From JBCCGR01 sp039029195 (GTDB lineage: Bacteria; Pseudomonadota; Alphaproteobacteria; Rhizobiales; Rhizobiaceae), in NCBI GenBank assembly GCA_039029195.1, contig JBCCGR010000041.1, forward strand, positions 1 through 42,507: a stretch of 42,507 nucleotides of DNA. The letters are read 5' to 3'. The notes beneath the pieces were generated by a model. It was not told where the DNA came from. It made no database searches and saw nothing but the letters and a program-made list of their open reading frames with translations. Shown piece after piece: positions 8,291 to 16,950 of this stretch (the first letter of the stretch is position 1; each line of letters begins with the position of its first letter). A program made the translations under genes and the position numbers.

Positions 8291-8548
8291 ATGTCAGGAA
8301 AATGCGAAAGCTGCGGCATGCCGCTGAAACGGGATCCAAACGGCGGCGGCACGGAAGCCGATGGCAGCCTGAGCCTGCACTATTGCTCAATTTGCTATCA
8401 GGACGGCGCGTTTGTGCATGCCAATACGACGGCGGTCGAGTTTCAAAAACAGTGTCTTGATGCCCTGAAACGCAAGGGTATGCCGCATCTCATGGCCTGG
8501 CTCTTTACCCGCGGCATCCCAAACCTGCCACGCTGGAAGAGCGCGTGA
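8291..8548 (+). CDS. Small putative zinc-ribbon protein
   Basis: An 85-residue protein with two Cys pairs, CESCGMPL (residues 5-8) and CSIC (about residues 32-35), spaced as in the putative zinc-ribbon family found in many bacteria. The rest is a short helical tail (VEFQKQCLDALKRKGMPHLMAWLFTRGIPNLPRW). An AGAAAGGGA ribosome site precedes the ATG. These proteins are cytoplasmic and uncharacterised; they often sit beside small regulators, as here beside the MerR gene. The promoter at 8212-8240 probably serves this gene. Confidence 0.85.
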   Translation: MSGKCESCGMPLKRDPNGGGTEADGSLSLHYCSICYQDGAFVHANTTAVEFQKQCLDALKRKGMPHLMAWLFTRGIPNLPRWKSA

Positions 8549-8666
8549 GGTTTGCCGTATCGTTCGCGGCGCAACCAATGTGAGACAGACAGTCTGATTG
8601 AACCCATTCCTGCCGTAGCGTCACGATTTTTGAAGATTGGCTCTGTCCCTTCTCAATCGCGCGCGT

Positions 8667-9164
8667 TCAGGAGGTGGCGGGTCGGTGCGTCACACCGATT
8701 TGCGTTATCAGGAGTGCGGCCCCGGTAAGGGCAATGCCCTTCAGAAAATGCGCCTGCTGCAGCGCCCACAGCACCGGGTCAGTCTGTGTGGCCAGTTCAT
8801 AACCATGCACCACCAACGTCACCGGAACGAGAAAGGCGATGAGCAGCCAACCTCCCAGCCGCGCACGCCAGTTCAGCAAGATCATGGCTGCGCCCAGTAG
8901 CTCCACGATGCCTGAAATGAAAATCAACGGCACCGAAAACGGAACGGCTTCGGGCATGAGTGAGACATAGTAGGGAATGTTGGTGAAATGCGTCACGCCC
9001 GACAGGAGGAAGAGCGAGGTGAACAGGAACCGCGCAGCCAAGGTGAGTGAGCGATGGTTCGGAAGCCGGTTTTCTGCAAGCATAGGAAGAGCTCGGTTTT
9101 GAAGGGGATTGCTGCGACTGGCGCTCAAGGTCCCCGATGGATTCCGGAGACCTTCAGGCTTCAT
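8667..9164 (-). CDS. DoxX-family integral membrane protein
   Basis: A 165-residue protein with four predicted membrane helices in the DoxX arrangement (LAARFLFTSLFLLSGVTHF, a PLIFISGIVELLGAAMILL helix, LGGWLLIAFLVPVTLVVH, and a final FLKGIALTGAALLITQI). The start at 9164 has a GAGGA ribosome site inside the end of the upstream hydrolase gene, only 3 bp after its stop; an internal Met at 9083 would remove a hydrophilic leader of 27 residues and is the alternative. DoxX proteins are implicated in thiol and redox stress, often beside a secreted enzyme. It forms a two-gene operon with the alpha/beta hydrolase, facing an AraC regulator. Confidence 0.88.
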   Translation of the reverse strand: MKPEGLRNPSGTLSASRSNPLQNRALPMLAENRLPNHRSLTLAARFLFTSLFLLSGVTHFTNIPYYVSLMPEAVPFSVPLIFISGIVELLGAAMILLNWRARLGGWLLIAFLVPVTLVVHGYELATQTDPVLWALQQAHFLKGIALTGAALLITQIGVTHRPATS

Positions 9165-9167
9165 AAA

Positions 9168-9932
9168 TCAGTCCTCAGAGGCAGCCTTGACGGCCTTCAG
9201 GATGACCTGAGCCACTGCTTCGGGCTGTGAGAGCATTGCCACGTGGCTGGAAGGCAACTTCGTGATTTCGGCCTTCATCTTTTTGGCGAAGTAAAGCTGC
9301 ACCTTGGGTGAAATGATCTGGTCATTCTCCGCAACAATGTAGCTTGAAGGTTTTTGCGACCAGGCGGCGACCGTTGGCGCATCATGGTTCGTATCGTATT
9401 TCAGCGGTCCCTGCGTCACGGCCATCACTGCCGTTTCCTTGGCGGGCAGATCAGTCGCGAAGAATTTGGAAATTCCTGTTGGTGTCAGCCGCAGATAGCC
9501 ATCGGAATCACGATAGACTTCCGCCTGCCAGGGCGCGGCGGGACGACCCTTTGAAAGCGCGGCAAGCGACTGCCCGACATCCAGTGCAAAACCTGCCACA
9601 TAGACCAGACGCTCCACTTTGCCGTGGGCGCCCGCTTCGGTTATCACATTGCCACCATAGGAGTGGCCAACCAGAACGACAGGACCATCCTGCAGTTCCA
9701 CGAGGCGTTTCACCGTGGCGGCGTCATCCTTGAGCGATGCCAGGTTCAATTGGGCTGCACTGACGGAAACACCGGCATCCTGAAGGATCGGGATGACCTT
9801 GTTCCATGCAGAGCCGTCAGAAAATGCGCCATGAACCAGGACAACGGACGCGCTGGCAGCCATCGCCGCTCCCGAAATTGACATCATCACCGCGGCGACA
9901 CCGGCACGGATCATATTGAGATAATTGGCCAT
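9168..9932 (-). CDS. Exported alpha/beta hydrolase
   Basis: A 254-residue alpha/beta hydrolase with an N-terminal signal peptide (cleavage near residue 26, AAMAASA). The catalytic triad is visible: Ser91 in GHSYGG, Asp204 in AENDQ and His230 in SSHVAML; the oxyanion strand is VVLVHGAFSDGSAWN. It resembles the secreted esterase-like hydrolases that are commonly paired with a DoxX gene and an AraC regulator. Substrate unknown. First gene of the two-gene operon, 65 bp from the divergent AraC gene if that starts at 9998. Confidence 0.92.
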   Translation of the reverse strand: MANYLNMIRAGVAAVMMSISGAAMAASASVVLVHGAFSDGSAWNKVIPILQDAGVSVSAAQLNLASLKDDAATVKRLVELQDGPVVLVGHSYGGNVITEAGAHGKVERLVYVAGFALDVGQSLAALSKGRPAAPWQAEVYRDSDGYLRLTPTGISKFFATDLPAKETAVMAVTQGPLKYDTNHDAPTVAAWSQKPSSYIVAENDQIISPKVQLYFAKKMKAEITKLPSSHVAMLSQPEAVAQVILKAVKAASED

Positions 9933-9997
9933 ATTGAGTTACCTCTTGCTTGGGTTAATGTTGCCCATAGAGGTATGTGCCAGGGTTGGGGTCGCCA

Positions 9998-10948
9998 ATG
10001 ACGGTAACACCTGAAGTGTTAGCAGAAACACCGATGTTTGCGACTGACGCCTTTTCGCAGGTGCTGGACATTGTTCATGTTCGCGGTGAAACGGCCTGGG
10101 TCGTCACCCCGGACGGGCCGCTGGAATACACGGTTCCGGCGGGTCAGCCCTGCGTTTACATCATCGAGCAGGGCGCGCTTGAGATCGTGCTCGATGGCGC
10201 GCCACCGGTTCTCCTGAAAAACAAGCAGATCGCCCTCATGCTGCAGGGCACGGCCCACAGAGCGGTCTTCCGCACCGCCAGGCAAAGCGCGCGCGAAACA
10301 CAGAGGATTCCTCCAGAACCGGGAGAGCGATCGCGTCCATCCATCGAGTGTTTCTGTGGTCGCTTCATGGTCGACGGTGAATTGGCCGCTCGCGTTCTGG
10401 AGTCCCTTCCGAAAGTGATCGTGCTTGATGGGCTGGAGGAGTACCCCATCGAATGGGTCGACGTGATGTGCGAATTAGTGCTGCATGAACTGGGGGCGAC
10501 GCGGCCTGGAGGCAGCCTGATGGTTTCACGCCTGCTGGACCTGCTTCTGGTCGTCATTCTGCGGCGATGGGCTCAATCTGAGGATGGCCTGCCGGGCTGG
10601 ATTGCCGCGGCAAGGGACGAACGCATCGCCCGAGCAGTGGCAGCAATCCACGCCAATCCTTCCCGCAATCTTTCAAACCGCGAACTGGCGGAATTTGCCG
10701 GCATGTCAGTGTCGAGTTTTGCGGATCGCTTCAAACAGGTGATGGGCCAGAGACCGGGCGCCTATCTGCGGGGATGGCGCCTCGACCAGGCGGCAGAAGC
10801 GCTGCTGCACTCCAGCAAATCAATCGAAGCCATTGCCGGCAGCGTTGGGTACGCCTCAAAAGAAGCATTCAGCCGGGCTTTCCTTGCCAAATTCGACCAC
10901 ACGCCATCATCCTGGCGCAACGCACGCCGTGGCGAACAATCAGAGTAA
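9998..10948 (+). CDS. AraC-family transcriptional regulator with cupin N-domain
   Basis: About 316 residues. The N-terminal half is a cupin-type ligand domain (AraC-binding-domain-like, VTPDGPLEYTVPAGQPCVYII), the C-terminal 100 residues carry the paired helix-turn-helix motifs (NRELAEFAGMSVSSFADRF and SIEAIAGSVGYASKEAFSRAF). The ATG at 9998 is preferred to an in-frame GTG at 9977, which has a poorly spaced ribosome site. Regulators with this cupin domain often control divergent hydrolase or oxidoreductase genes, and here the hydrolase/DoxX operon is the obvious target. Confidence 0.92.
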   Translation: MTVTPEVLAETPMFATDAFSQVLDIVHVRGETAWVVTPDGPLEYTVPAGQPCVYIIEQGALEIVLDGAPPVLLKNKQIALMLQGTAHRAVFRTARQSARETQRIPPEPGERSRPSIECFCGRFMVDGELAARVLESLPKVIVLDGLEEYPIEWVDVMCELVLHELGATRPGGSLMVSRLLDLLLVVILRRWAQSEDGLPGWIAAARDERIARAVAAIHANPSRNLSNRELAEFAGMSVSSFADRFKQVMGQRPGAYLRGWRLDQAAEALLHSSKSIEAIAGSVGYASKEAFSRAFLAKFDHTPSSWRNARRGEQSE

Positions 10949-11024
10949 ATTTGCGAAGGCACGCGGGATCGTCTTTTCGAAACGCAGCGCGGTCTTGAAG
11001 ATCCGCCTACCCTTCAACGAAAGG

Positions 11025-11170
11025 TCAATTGTCGCTGGCAATGCGCCCTGACATCAGATCCAGAATATCTTCCCGGCTTCTTTGCCCGCGCGTGAACTGG
11101 TCAATGACCCGCCCCTGCTGGAGCACGGTAAATCGGTCCCCGACAGACAGGGCATGGGTGGCTGGTTCAT
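11025..11170 (-). pseudogene. Remnant of a sugar ABC transporter ATPase gene
   Basis: Four bases after the permease stop there is an ATG (11168-11170) starting MNQPP, as expected for the next operon gene. It shifts at once into another frame that encodes the last 45 or so residues of a FrcA/RbsA-type ATPase: HALSVGDRFTVLQQGRV followed by a RGQRSREDILDLMSG helix and a stop at 11025-11027. The segment matches the part following the H-loop of such ATPases; Walker A, signature and Walker B are absent. About 200 codons are missing, so the gene was destroyed by an internal deletion. The transporter cannot work without an ATPase from elsewhere. Confidence 0.75.
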
Positions 11171-11174
11171 GGGA

Positions 11175-12158
11175 CTACTCAGCCGTGTCGGATTTCAGCG
11201 CAAGGTCACGAATGACATTGTTGGCAAGAACCGCCAGAACAAGAAGGCTGCCGATGAAGGCCTGCGACCAGTCTGTTGGCCAGCCGGTGTAAAACAGGCC
11301 AATGGTGATCATTCCGTAGATCATGCAGCCGAAAACCACTCCGATCACAGACCCAAAGCCGCCGGTCAGCAACACACCGCCGATAACTGCGGCAATTGCG
11401 GTTTGAAAAACATAGCCCTGCCCGGCAACGGCGTTTCCCTGATTGAACTGAATGGCTGTCATGATGCCGACAAAGGCAGCGCTGACACCCGTCCACACAT
11501 AAAGGACACGCTTGACCCGCCAGACCGGAACACCGGCACGCTGAGCCGCGTCATTGTTGCCGCCCACTGCGAAAATCCAGCTTCCGAAGGGTGTTGAACG
11601 CAAGACCCAGGCAGCAATCGCCGAGGCAATCGCCCACCAGATGATGGAAATATACATCTGGTTCCAACGGGCTGAAAAAACGGCATCCGCCCATCCCGCG
11701 TCCGGCATCGAAAGGGTCGACGACCCTGAGATGATGCGAGACACGGCGAGCGCCGTTCCCGCCACGACGAAGTTTGTGGCAAGCGTTACGATGAAGGAGG
11801 GCACCCTTGTTTTGTGGACCAGAGCCGCATTCACCAGACCGACACTGACCCCCATGGCGAGCGCAATCAGGATACCCACGATCACCGGCATTCCGAGAAA
11901 ACTGGTGCTGATTGCCACAATGATGGAAGCCGCACCGACGACCGAACCGGTGGAAAGATCAAACTCTCCAGCAATCATCAAAAGCCCGATCGGAACAGCG
12001 ATGATACCAAGTTCGGCCGCGGTGTTCAGCCATCCCGCCGTGCCCCCGAGTGAAACAAAGCCGTTTGCCCCACCAAAAACGGCGAAGAAACAAAAAACAA
12101 GTATGGCTGCCAGAAACGCGCCAAACCAGGTCTGGCGCGCAAGAAGTCTCAGATGCAT
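11175..12158 (-). CDS. Sugar ABC transporter permease (RbsC/FrcC type)
   Basis: A 327-residue membrane protein with eight to ten hydrophobic helices and the RbsC-family hallmarks: the first-half motif LMIAGEFDLSTGSVVG and the cytoplasmic ATPase-contact loop FAVGGNNDAAQRAGVPV. It would pair with a carbohydrate-uptake-2 ATPase and a ribose-type binding protein. The frame is intact, but the binding protein gene upstream carries two frameshifts and the ATPase gene downstream is deleted, so this permease is probably an orphan on the way to decay. Its start lies 60 bp after the end of the binding protein gene. Confidence 0.93.
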   Translation of the reverse strand: MHLRLLARQTWFGAFLAAILVFCFFAVFGGANGFVSLGGTAGWLNTAAELGIIAVPIGLLMIAGEFDLSTGSVVGAASIIVAISTSFLGMPVIVGILIALAMGVSVGLVNAALVHKTRVPSFIVTLATNFVVAGTALAVSRIISGSSTLSMPDAGWADAVFSARWNQMYISIIWWAIASAIAAWVLRSTPFGSWIFAVGGNNDAAQRAGVPVWRVKRVLYVWTGVSAAFVGIMTAIQFNQGNAVAGQGYVFQTAIAAVIGGVLLTGGFGSVIGVVFGCMIYGMITIGLFYTGWPTDWSQAFIGSLLVLAVLANNVIRDLALKSDTAE

Positions 12159-12217
12159 TCTTTGCTGTGTCTTACGTTGGAAAAAGACCAGAACCGTGAT
12201 TGGTTCTGGTCACAGCA

Positions 12218-13208
12218 TCAGTTCGCGCCGCGAACGCTGGGGAATTCTTTACCGACGGAAAGCACTTTCTCAACGTTTTTCGCGTCGATGAGCAGCGGTC
12301 CGGAGTTCAGCGCATTGGACGGCGCAAGACCAAAGTCCACATGCTGCTGTGCCAGCAACAGACCATAATGACCCTGCAGGAATGGCTGCTGATCAATTGC
12401 GAACAACATGCGCCCTTCAGGGATCATCTCCAGCGCCTTTGTGCTGAGGTCAATCGTGCCAACGCCGACACTGTCCGACTTGCCCGCATCGGCAACGGCT
12501 TCAGCTGCGTCGACACCCAGGCCTGCGCCCAATGTCAGAATGCCGTTCACATCAGCATTTGAAAGCAGAAGGCTACGCACGGTTGCACGAACTTTCTGGC
12601 TGTTGTTGGAATCTTCGGATTTCAAAATGACCGTATTGCCAGTGCCACCAGCCTCTTTCAGGGCCGCAACATAGCCATCACAACGCAACTGAAGCACCGG
12701 ATTGGCCGGTACCTGATTGAGGCAAATTCCGTTGGTCAAGCCGTTTGCAGACGCCGATTGACCAGCGACAAATCCCATCTGATAGGGCTCTTTGCCGATG
12801 AACGCCGCGGCTCGAAGTTCCTTCCAGCTGGTTCTGCCTGAATTGTAAAGGACGACCTCGATCCCCTTCGAACGCGCATCCTTGATCTGTGGCGTCAATG
12901 AATCTGGAAAGAATTGCCGATCACGATTGCCGCAGGCTTGAGTGCAATGGCCGCCTCAACGAAACGGGTATAGTTTTGCACAATGTCGTCCCAACCGGCC
13001 GGAGCAACATATTCTCCCTTGGCACCCAACTGCTTCACAGCCAATCCAAAGCCCTTCTCGATCGCACCGAAAAATGGATCGGAACCGGACCGGATACAAA
13101 GATGATTGTGTCTTTGTCCGCATGATCATCCGCATGGGATGTGCCAGCGGTAAACGCTAGCGAAAGGCTGACCGTGGCGGCAGCGCAAACTTTTTTCAGT
13201 GACTTCAT
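12218..13208 (-). pseudogene. Frameshifted periplasmic sugar-binding protein gene of the ABC importer
   Basis: The full protein can be read only in three successive frames. Codons from ATG at 13208 give a signal peptide (MKSLKKVCAAATVSLSLAF to TSHA) and DTIIFVSGP. After a one-base loss near 13085-13095 the next frame gives GSDPFFGAIEKGFGLAVKQ, a WDDIVQNYTRF segment and LKPAAIVIGN. A second one-base loss near 12905-12913 leads to the long last segment TPQIKDARSKGIEVVLYNSG through to KEFPSVRGAN. The order and content match ribose/fructose-type binding proteins of about 330 residues. Both shifts are minus one; neither lies in a long homopolymer, so true decay is more likely than sequencing error. 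Confidence 0.8.
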
Positions 13209-13281
13209 TGGTTCTCTTCCCTGGCTACAAAATCGCATCCCGAAATCAAGTTTTTTTGTATGATGTATGATGAAAAGGATG

Positions 13282-13929
13282 TTATTTCGCCATGCCGAGG
13301 ATGTCCTGAACCCGTGTTGCCATGGCCTGCCCCAGGCCCGCATGCGCTTCCCGCGAAAGATGAATGCCATCCGGTCCAACTTGCGCCACTTCGTTTGCAT
13401 CGAAGTGAAAGCAGCCCGTTCTGTCGGCCACCTGGGAGAGATATTCCGCATGGTTTACCGAGCGCTGTGTGATGTCGCCCCACATCTCCACTTCGGCCGC
13501 CTCGCTTGCCGTTGCAGGCGTGACGATGAGGATTTCGGGTGTGGCAACAGAATGGATATAATGACCCTGCACCTGCTGCACCAACGTCAAAACACCCCGC
13601 GCCGAGATGAACGCTGTGTGAGCAAACTGAGTCTTAAAGTCGTTTGTTCCCAACATGATAATAAGAAGGTCGATTGGTGAATGGCTCTCGATCGCGCTCA
13701 GGATCGCGCGGCTGCCATTGCGAAAAACACCCTCGATATGATCATCGAAAACCGTTGTTCTTCCGCTGAGTCCTTCCGCGATGACGTCCACATCGTCTCC
13801 CAGCGCACGGGACATTATGGTTGTCCATCGCTCCTCTTTCGGAAATCGCTGGGGGACATCGGTCAGCTGGTCATAGGGCATTAATCCCCAGGTGTTGGAG
13901 TCACCAAAACAGACTATGGTTTTCATCAC
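13282..13929 (-). CDS. SGNH/GDSL-family hydrolase
   Basis: A 215-residue serine esterase of the SGNH superfamily. Block I is FGDSNTWG with nucleophile Ser11, block III is MLGTND, and the Asp/His pair is DGIHLS near the C-terminus (VGPDGIHLSREAH). Similar proteins include arylesterases and carbohydrate esterases. A GAGGGG ribosome site precedes tandem ATG codons. It is the first gene of the minus-strand operon that also held the sugar importer, and faces the GntR regulator, so it may deacylate a sugar or glycoside once taken up by that importer. This gene is intact although the importer is broken. Confidence 0.92.
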   Translation of the reverse strand: MMKTIVCFGDSNTWGLMPYDQLTDVPQRFPKEERWTTIMSRALGDDVDVIAEGLSGRTTVFDDHIEGVFRNGSRAILSAIESHSPIDLLIIMLGTNDFKTQFAHTAFISARGVLTLVQQVQGHYIHSVATPEILIVTPATASEAAEVEMWGDITQRSVNHAEYLSQVADRTGCFHFDANEVAQVGPDGIHLSREAHAGLGQAMATRVQDILGMAK

Positions 13930-14008
13930 GTACCCCTCGTGCGCATTGCGCTTGAATTTCCATTTTGTGTTGCAGGTCAGGATTGGACATTATACATTTG
14001 CTTGCAAT

Positions 14009-14025
14009 ATTAGATATTATCTAAT
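14009..14025. promoter_or_regulatory. 17-bp perfect palindrome, probable GntR operator
   Basis: ATTAGATA-T-TATCTAAT is perfectly symmetric around one base. It lies between the divergent SGNH/sugar-importer operon and the GntR gene, about 80 bp from each start. The position and symmetry fit a binding site for the adjacent GntR dimer controlling both directions; this is inference from location. Confidence 0.55.
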
Positions 14026-14091
14026 CAATTTTGGCTAGGGTGGATGTGACGTGATCCTGAAACGACCCAGATATGCAGTGAGGCAGAGCCA

Positions 14092-14838
14092 ATGACGGTT
14101 TTTCGACGTCCTGATCCGATCCCGATTCCGCGCCCTGCACGTGCGCCATCGTCACGCAAGCGCAACACGAACCTTCAAAGCAGGGTCGCCAAAGAGCTTT
14201 TTCAGCGGATTTTTCTGAATCGCCTGATGCCTGGCGCGGTGTTGCCCAATGAAATGACCCTTTGCGAGGAGCTCGATGTGAGCCGCACGGTGGTAAGAGA
14301 AGCAATCAAAACGCTTGAAGCCAAGCATGTCGTGATCGCGACCCGCAAACGCGGAACCGAGATTTGCCCGCAGGATCAGTGGAACGCGCTCGATATTGAT
14401 CTGCTGACCTGGCGTGCTGAGGCGGGAGACATTGCCTTGCGCGGCCAGGTGGACGACTACCTTATGACAAGCCTTCAACCGGTTTTTGAAGGAGTAGCAC
14501 TGAAGCAGCAGGCGTCCAAAATCGCCAAAACTGTGCGCCTCAATTTGCAGACGGAATCCACACGACAGTGCGCCATGACTTTGTTTGCTGACCTGGCCGC
14601 ATTGGAAAAAAACCCGCTGCGCCGGGCCAATCTACACTCGTTGGCAGGTTTCAGATTTGAAATGTACGGAGCGACGGCAGCCGATTTGGCGCGTCTTGAT
14701 GTTTCTGCGGCCTCTCCCGATCAGATCCGCACCATGTGCCGAGAGTTTTTGGGCGCAAGCGCGAACGACGCCAACAATGTTGAAACAACGACCAATCAGG
14801 CTGATCTGGTCGATGAAGAGATCAAGACTCCCGGTTAG
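14092..14838 (+). CDS. GntR-family (FadR-like) transcriptional regulator
   Basis: A 248-residue regulator. After a basic, proline-rich leader of about 25 residues comes the GntR winged helix (VAKELFQRIFLNRLMPGAVL and LCEELDVSRTVVREAIKTLE, roughly residues 30-95). The C-terminal helical domain is in the place of an FCD effector domain, but I cannot see the usual Asp/His metal ligands in it, so it may be a divergent or metal-free version. It is divergent from the SGNH hydrolase and decayed sugar importer operon and probably represses it through the 14009-14025 palindrome. Confidence 0.88.
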   Translation: MTVFRRPDPIPIPRPARAPSSRKRNTNLQSRVAKELFQRIFLNRLMPGAVLPNEMTLCEELDVSRTVVREAIKTLEAKHVVIATRKRGTEICPQDQWNALDIDLLTWRAEAGDIALRGQVDDYLMTSLQPVFEGVALKQQASKIAKTVRLNLQTESTRQCAMTLFADLAALEKNPLRRANLHSLAGFRFEMYGATAADLARLDVSAASPDQIRTMCREFLGASANDANNVETTTNQADLVDEEIKTPG

Positions 14839-14890
14839 GCTATATCCAACTTTGCCTGAACCGATCTTTGATTAACGTCATCCCAGATAT

Positions 14891-16105
14891 CTATTGGGCG
14901 GCTGGAAGCCGGTTGCGCACAAGTTCAACGAACCAATCCACACCTGACGCCAGCGCCTCGTCGTTGAAATCATATTCAGGGCTGTGCAAGGGGGCGCTGT
15001 CGCCGTTTCCGATGTTGCAGAACGCACCGGAGGCGATACTCAGCGCTTGTGCAAAATCCTCCGACGCTCCCATTCTGGGCGCGTCCGGGTTGGTGTTTTC
15101 AACGCCAAACACACTCTGAGCCGCCCTCAGACCGTGATTCGTGGCCTCGTAATGGTTCACCAGAGGGACAAACACCCGCTCATAGTCAATCTCGACGGAA
15201 CACTGGTGCGCATCTACCAGGCCCTTGGCGATGCGACGCATTGAGGCCTCAATCCGCTGACTGACCGCATCATCGAAGTGGCGGCAATCGCCTTCGATGC
15301 GCGCCTCGCTGGCAATGGCGTTCTTGATGTTGTCGCCTTCAATTGACGTGACGGAAACAACCGCCAGTGCATCGGGATCAACCCGCCTTGAAACGATTGT
15401 CTGAAGTTCGCTCACAAGGGAACAGGCGCAAACGATAGCGTCTTTGCAATCATGAGGACGCGACGCGTGTCCGCCGCTGCCGCGCACCGTTATTTTGAAC
15501 CCATCCTCGGCGCCCATGAACGGGCCCGATCTTGTTTCGAACGACCCGACCGGCAAGCCCGGCTTGTTGTGCAGCCCGTATATTTCATCAAAGCCAAGTC
15601 TCGATCCAAGACCGTCGCGGATCATGGCTTTCATGCCCTGACCCCACTCTTCCGCAGGCTGGAAAATCAACCTCACTTTACCGCTAAATCCGCCCTCTCT
15701 GGCCAGAACAGCCGCAGTCCCAAGCAGCATTGTTGTGTGCCCGTCATGGCCACAGGCGTGCATGAGACCCGGCTTCGAGGATGAATAGGGAAGATTGGTC
15801 GTTTCGTGGATCTGAAGGCAATCCATATCGGCGCGAAGGGCAACGGTATACTCGCCCTCACCAAGACTGAGTGTCGCCACAACGCCGGTGCCGCCGACAC
15901 CGGTTTCGATATCTTCAATGCCAAACTCGCGCAGCCGCTCGACAACGAAGCGTGCGGTGTCCGTTTCTTCGAAACCGAACTCCGGATTCTGGTGCAAATG
16001 GCGCCGCCACTGGCGCATATTGTCGACGAGTTCATCCGTTGCCACGCTGCGATCCCCTCCTTGGATGTTTGCATCCAGAGTGAGCGCAATGGTGGGAGGT
16101 TTCAA
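14891..16105 (-). CDS. M20-family amidohydrolase (hippurate hydrolase/N-acyl amino acid hydrolase type)
   Basis: A 404-residue metallo-amidohydrolase. The dinuclear metal site residues are visible: Cys/His in HACGHDGHTTMLLG, the catalytic Glu-Glu in FQPAEEWGQGM, His in YGLHN, and the C-terminal His in APLHSPEYDF. The dimerisation insert (about residues 200-320) includes the GSGGHASRPH strand. Enzymes of this group hydrolyse N-acyl amino acids, hippurate, indole-acetyl amino acids or dipeptide-like amides in the cytoplasm. The true start could be further in (RRHLHQNPEFGFEE is the conserved beginning). It is monocistronic and divergent from a LysE exporter gene. Confidence 0.94.
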   Translation of the reverse strand: MKPPTIALTLDANIQGGDRSVATDELVDNMRQWRRHLHQNPEFGFEETDTARFVVERLREFGIEDIETGVGGTGVVATLSLGEGEYTVALRADMDCLQIHETTNLPYSSSKPGLMHACGHDGHTTMLLGTAAVLAREGGFSGKVRLIFQPAEEWGQGMKAMIRDGLGSRLGFDEIYGLHNKPGLPVGSFETRSGPFMGAEDGFKITVRGSGGHASRPHDCKDAIVCACSLVSELQTIVSRRVDPDALAVVSVTSIEGDNIKNAIASEARIEGDCRHFDDAVSQRIEASMRRIAKGLVDAHQCSVEIDYERVFVPLVNHYEATNHGLRAAQSVFGVENTNPDAPRMGASEDFAQALSIASGAFCNIGNGDSAPLHSPEYDFNDEALASGVDWFVELVRNRLPAAQ

Positions 16106-16189
16106 GACCGCATGCTGATTGCGAACTTCCCGAAACCGGCAATGAACCCAATATATTGCAATTTTCTGTCGAGAAGACTTACCCTTCGA

Positions 16190-16207
16190 GCCTGAAATGA
16201 TTCAGGC
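16190..16207. promoter_or_regulatory. Palindrome GCCTGAA-N4-TTCAGGC in a divergent promoter region
   Basis: A perfect 7+7 inverted repeat with a 4-base centre in the 215-bp gap between the M20 amidohydrolase and LysE genes. No regulator gene is adjacent, so the binding protein is unknown. It may be an operator or a hairpin in a leader RNA. Confidence 0.35.
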
Positions 16208-16320
16208 CGCATCGAAAACGCGCAATGTGCCCGGCTGCAGGCTGGTGAAACACACCAAACCCAAATTTCGCGTCTGCGGTTTCGAGGCAAAATCATCTCC
16301 CGAAAGGAAGTGAGAGACGC

Positions 16321-16950
16321 ATGTCAGTTGAGGTATGGACACTCTATGTGCTGACGGTTCTTGCCCTAATGAGCACGCCGGGGCCAAGTCAGTTATTGAT
16401 GCTTTCAAACAGCGGTGTTCACGGCTTTCGGCGTTCTCTGGCAACCGCAGTAGGCGACCTAACCGCAAACGCGCTTCAGATGCTGGCTGCAGGATTGGGG
16501 CTTGCTGCGCTCATTGCTGCGTCCGCGACAACCCTTTCCATCATCAAATGGGCCGGTGTTGCCTATCTGTTATGGCTGGGCCTCAGGATGATCCGACACG
16601 CCAAAGCGGATGATCAAGATCGCGGGACCGGTCAGGAAAAATCTTCGCTCCGCACTCTTTGGCTCCAGGGTTTCATCACCTCTGCGGCCAACCCCAAGGC
16701 CGTGGTTTTCTTTGCCGCACTCTTTCCGCAGTTCATTTCAGCTGATGCAGCCTTCTGGCCACAGTTTCTGGTCATGTCGGCAACCTATATCATCTTGGAC
16801 GGGCTGTTTTTGTCTGCTTACGGTCTTGGCTCAAGCTGGATTGTGGCAAGATTCAAAGGCAATGCACGCCTATGGGTTGAGAGGATCGGAGGCGGCTTCA
16901 TGATCGGCGCTGCGGTGATGCTTGGATTCAAGACAATTTCGCGTCAGTGA
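16321..16950 (+). CDS. LysE/RhtB-family amino acid exporter
   Basis: A 209-residue inner-membrane protein with about six hydrophobic helices and the family motif near the N-terminus (LMSTPGPSQLLMLSNSGVHGFRRSLATAVGD) and the SAANPKAVVFFAALFPQF motif at about residue 120. Family members export amino acids or related small metabolites. An AAGGAAGTGAG ribosome site precedes the ATG. Its stop overlaps the GTG start of the next gene (GTGA), so the exporter and the Fe-S protein are translated together. Confidence 0.93.
   Translation: MSVEVWTLYVLTVLALMSTPGPSQLLMLSNSGVHGFRRSLATAVGDLTANALQMLAAGLGLAALIAASATTLSIIKWAGVAYLLWLGLRMIRHAKADDQDRGTGQEKSSLRTLWLQGFITSAANPKAVVFFAALFPQFISADAAFWPQFLVMSATYIILDGLFLSAYGLGSSWIVARFKGNARLWVERIGGGFMIGAAVMLGFKTISRQ

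Noticed and set aside
10949..11024. C-terminal end of another minus-strand gene after the ATPase remnant
   Set aside because: A short frame can be read but matches nothing I know and is too short to support.
12218..12898. The last part of the binding protein as a normal short gene of 226 codons
   Set aside because: It begins in the middle of the domain with no signal peptide or ribosome site, and the missing parts are found upstream in other frames.
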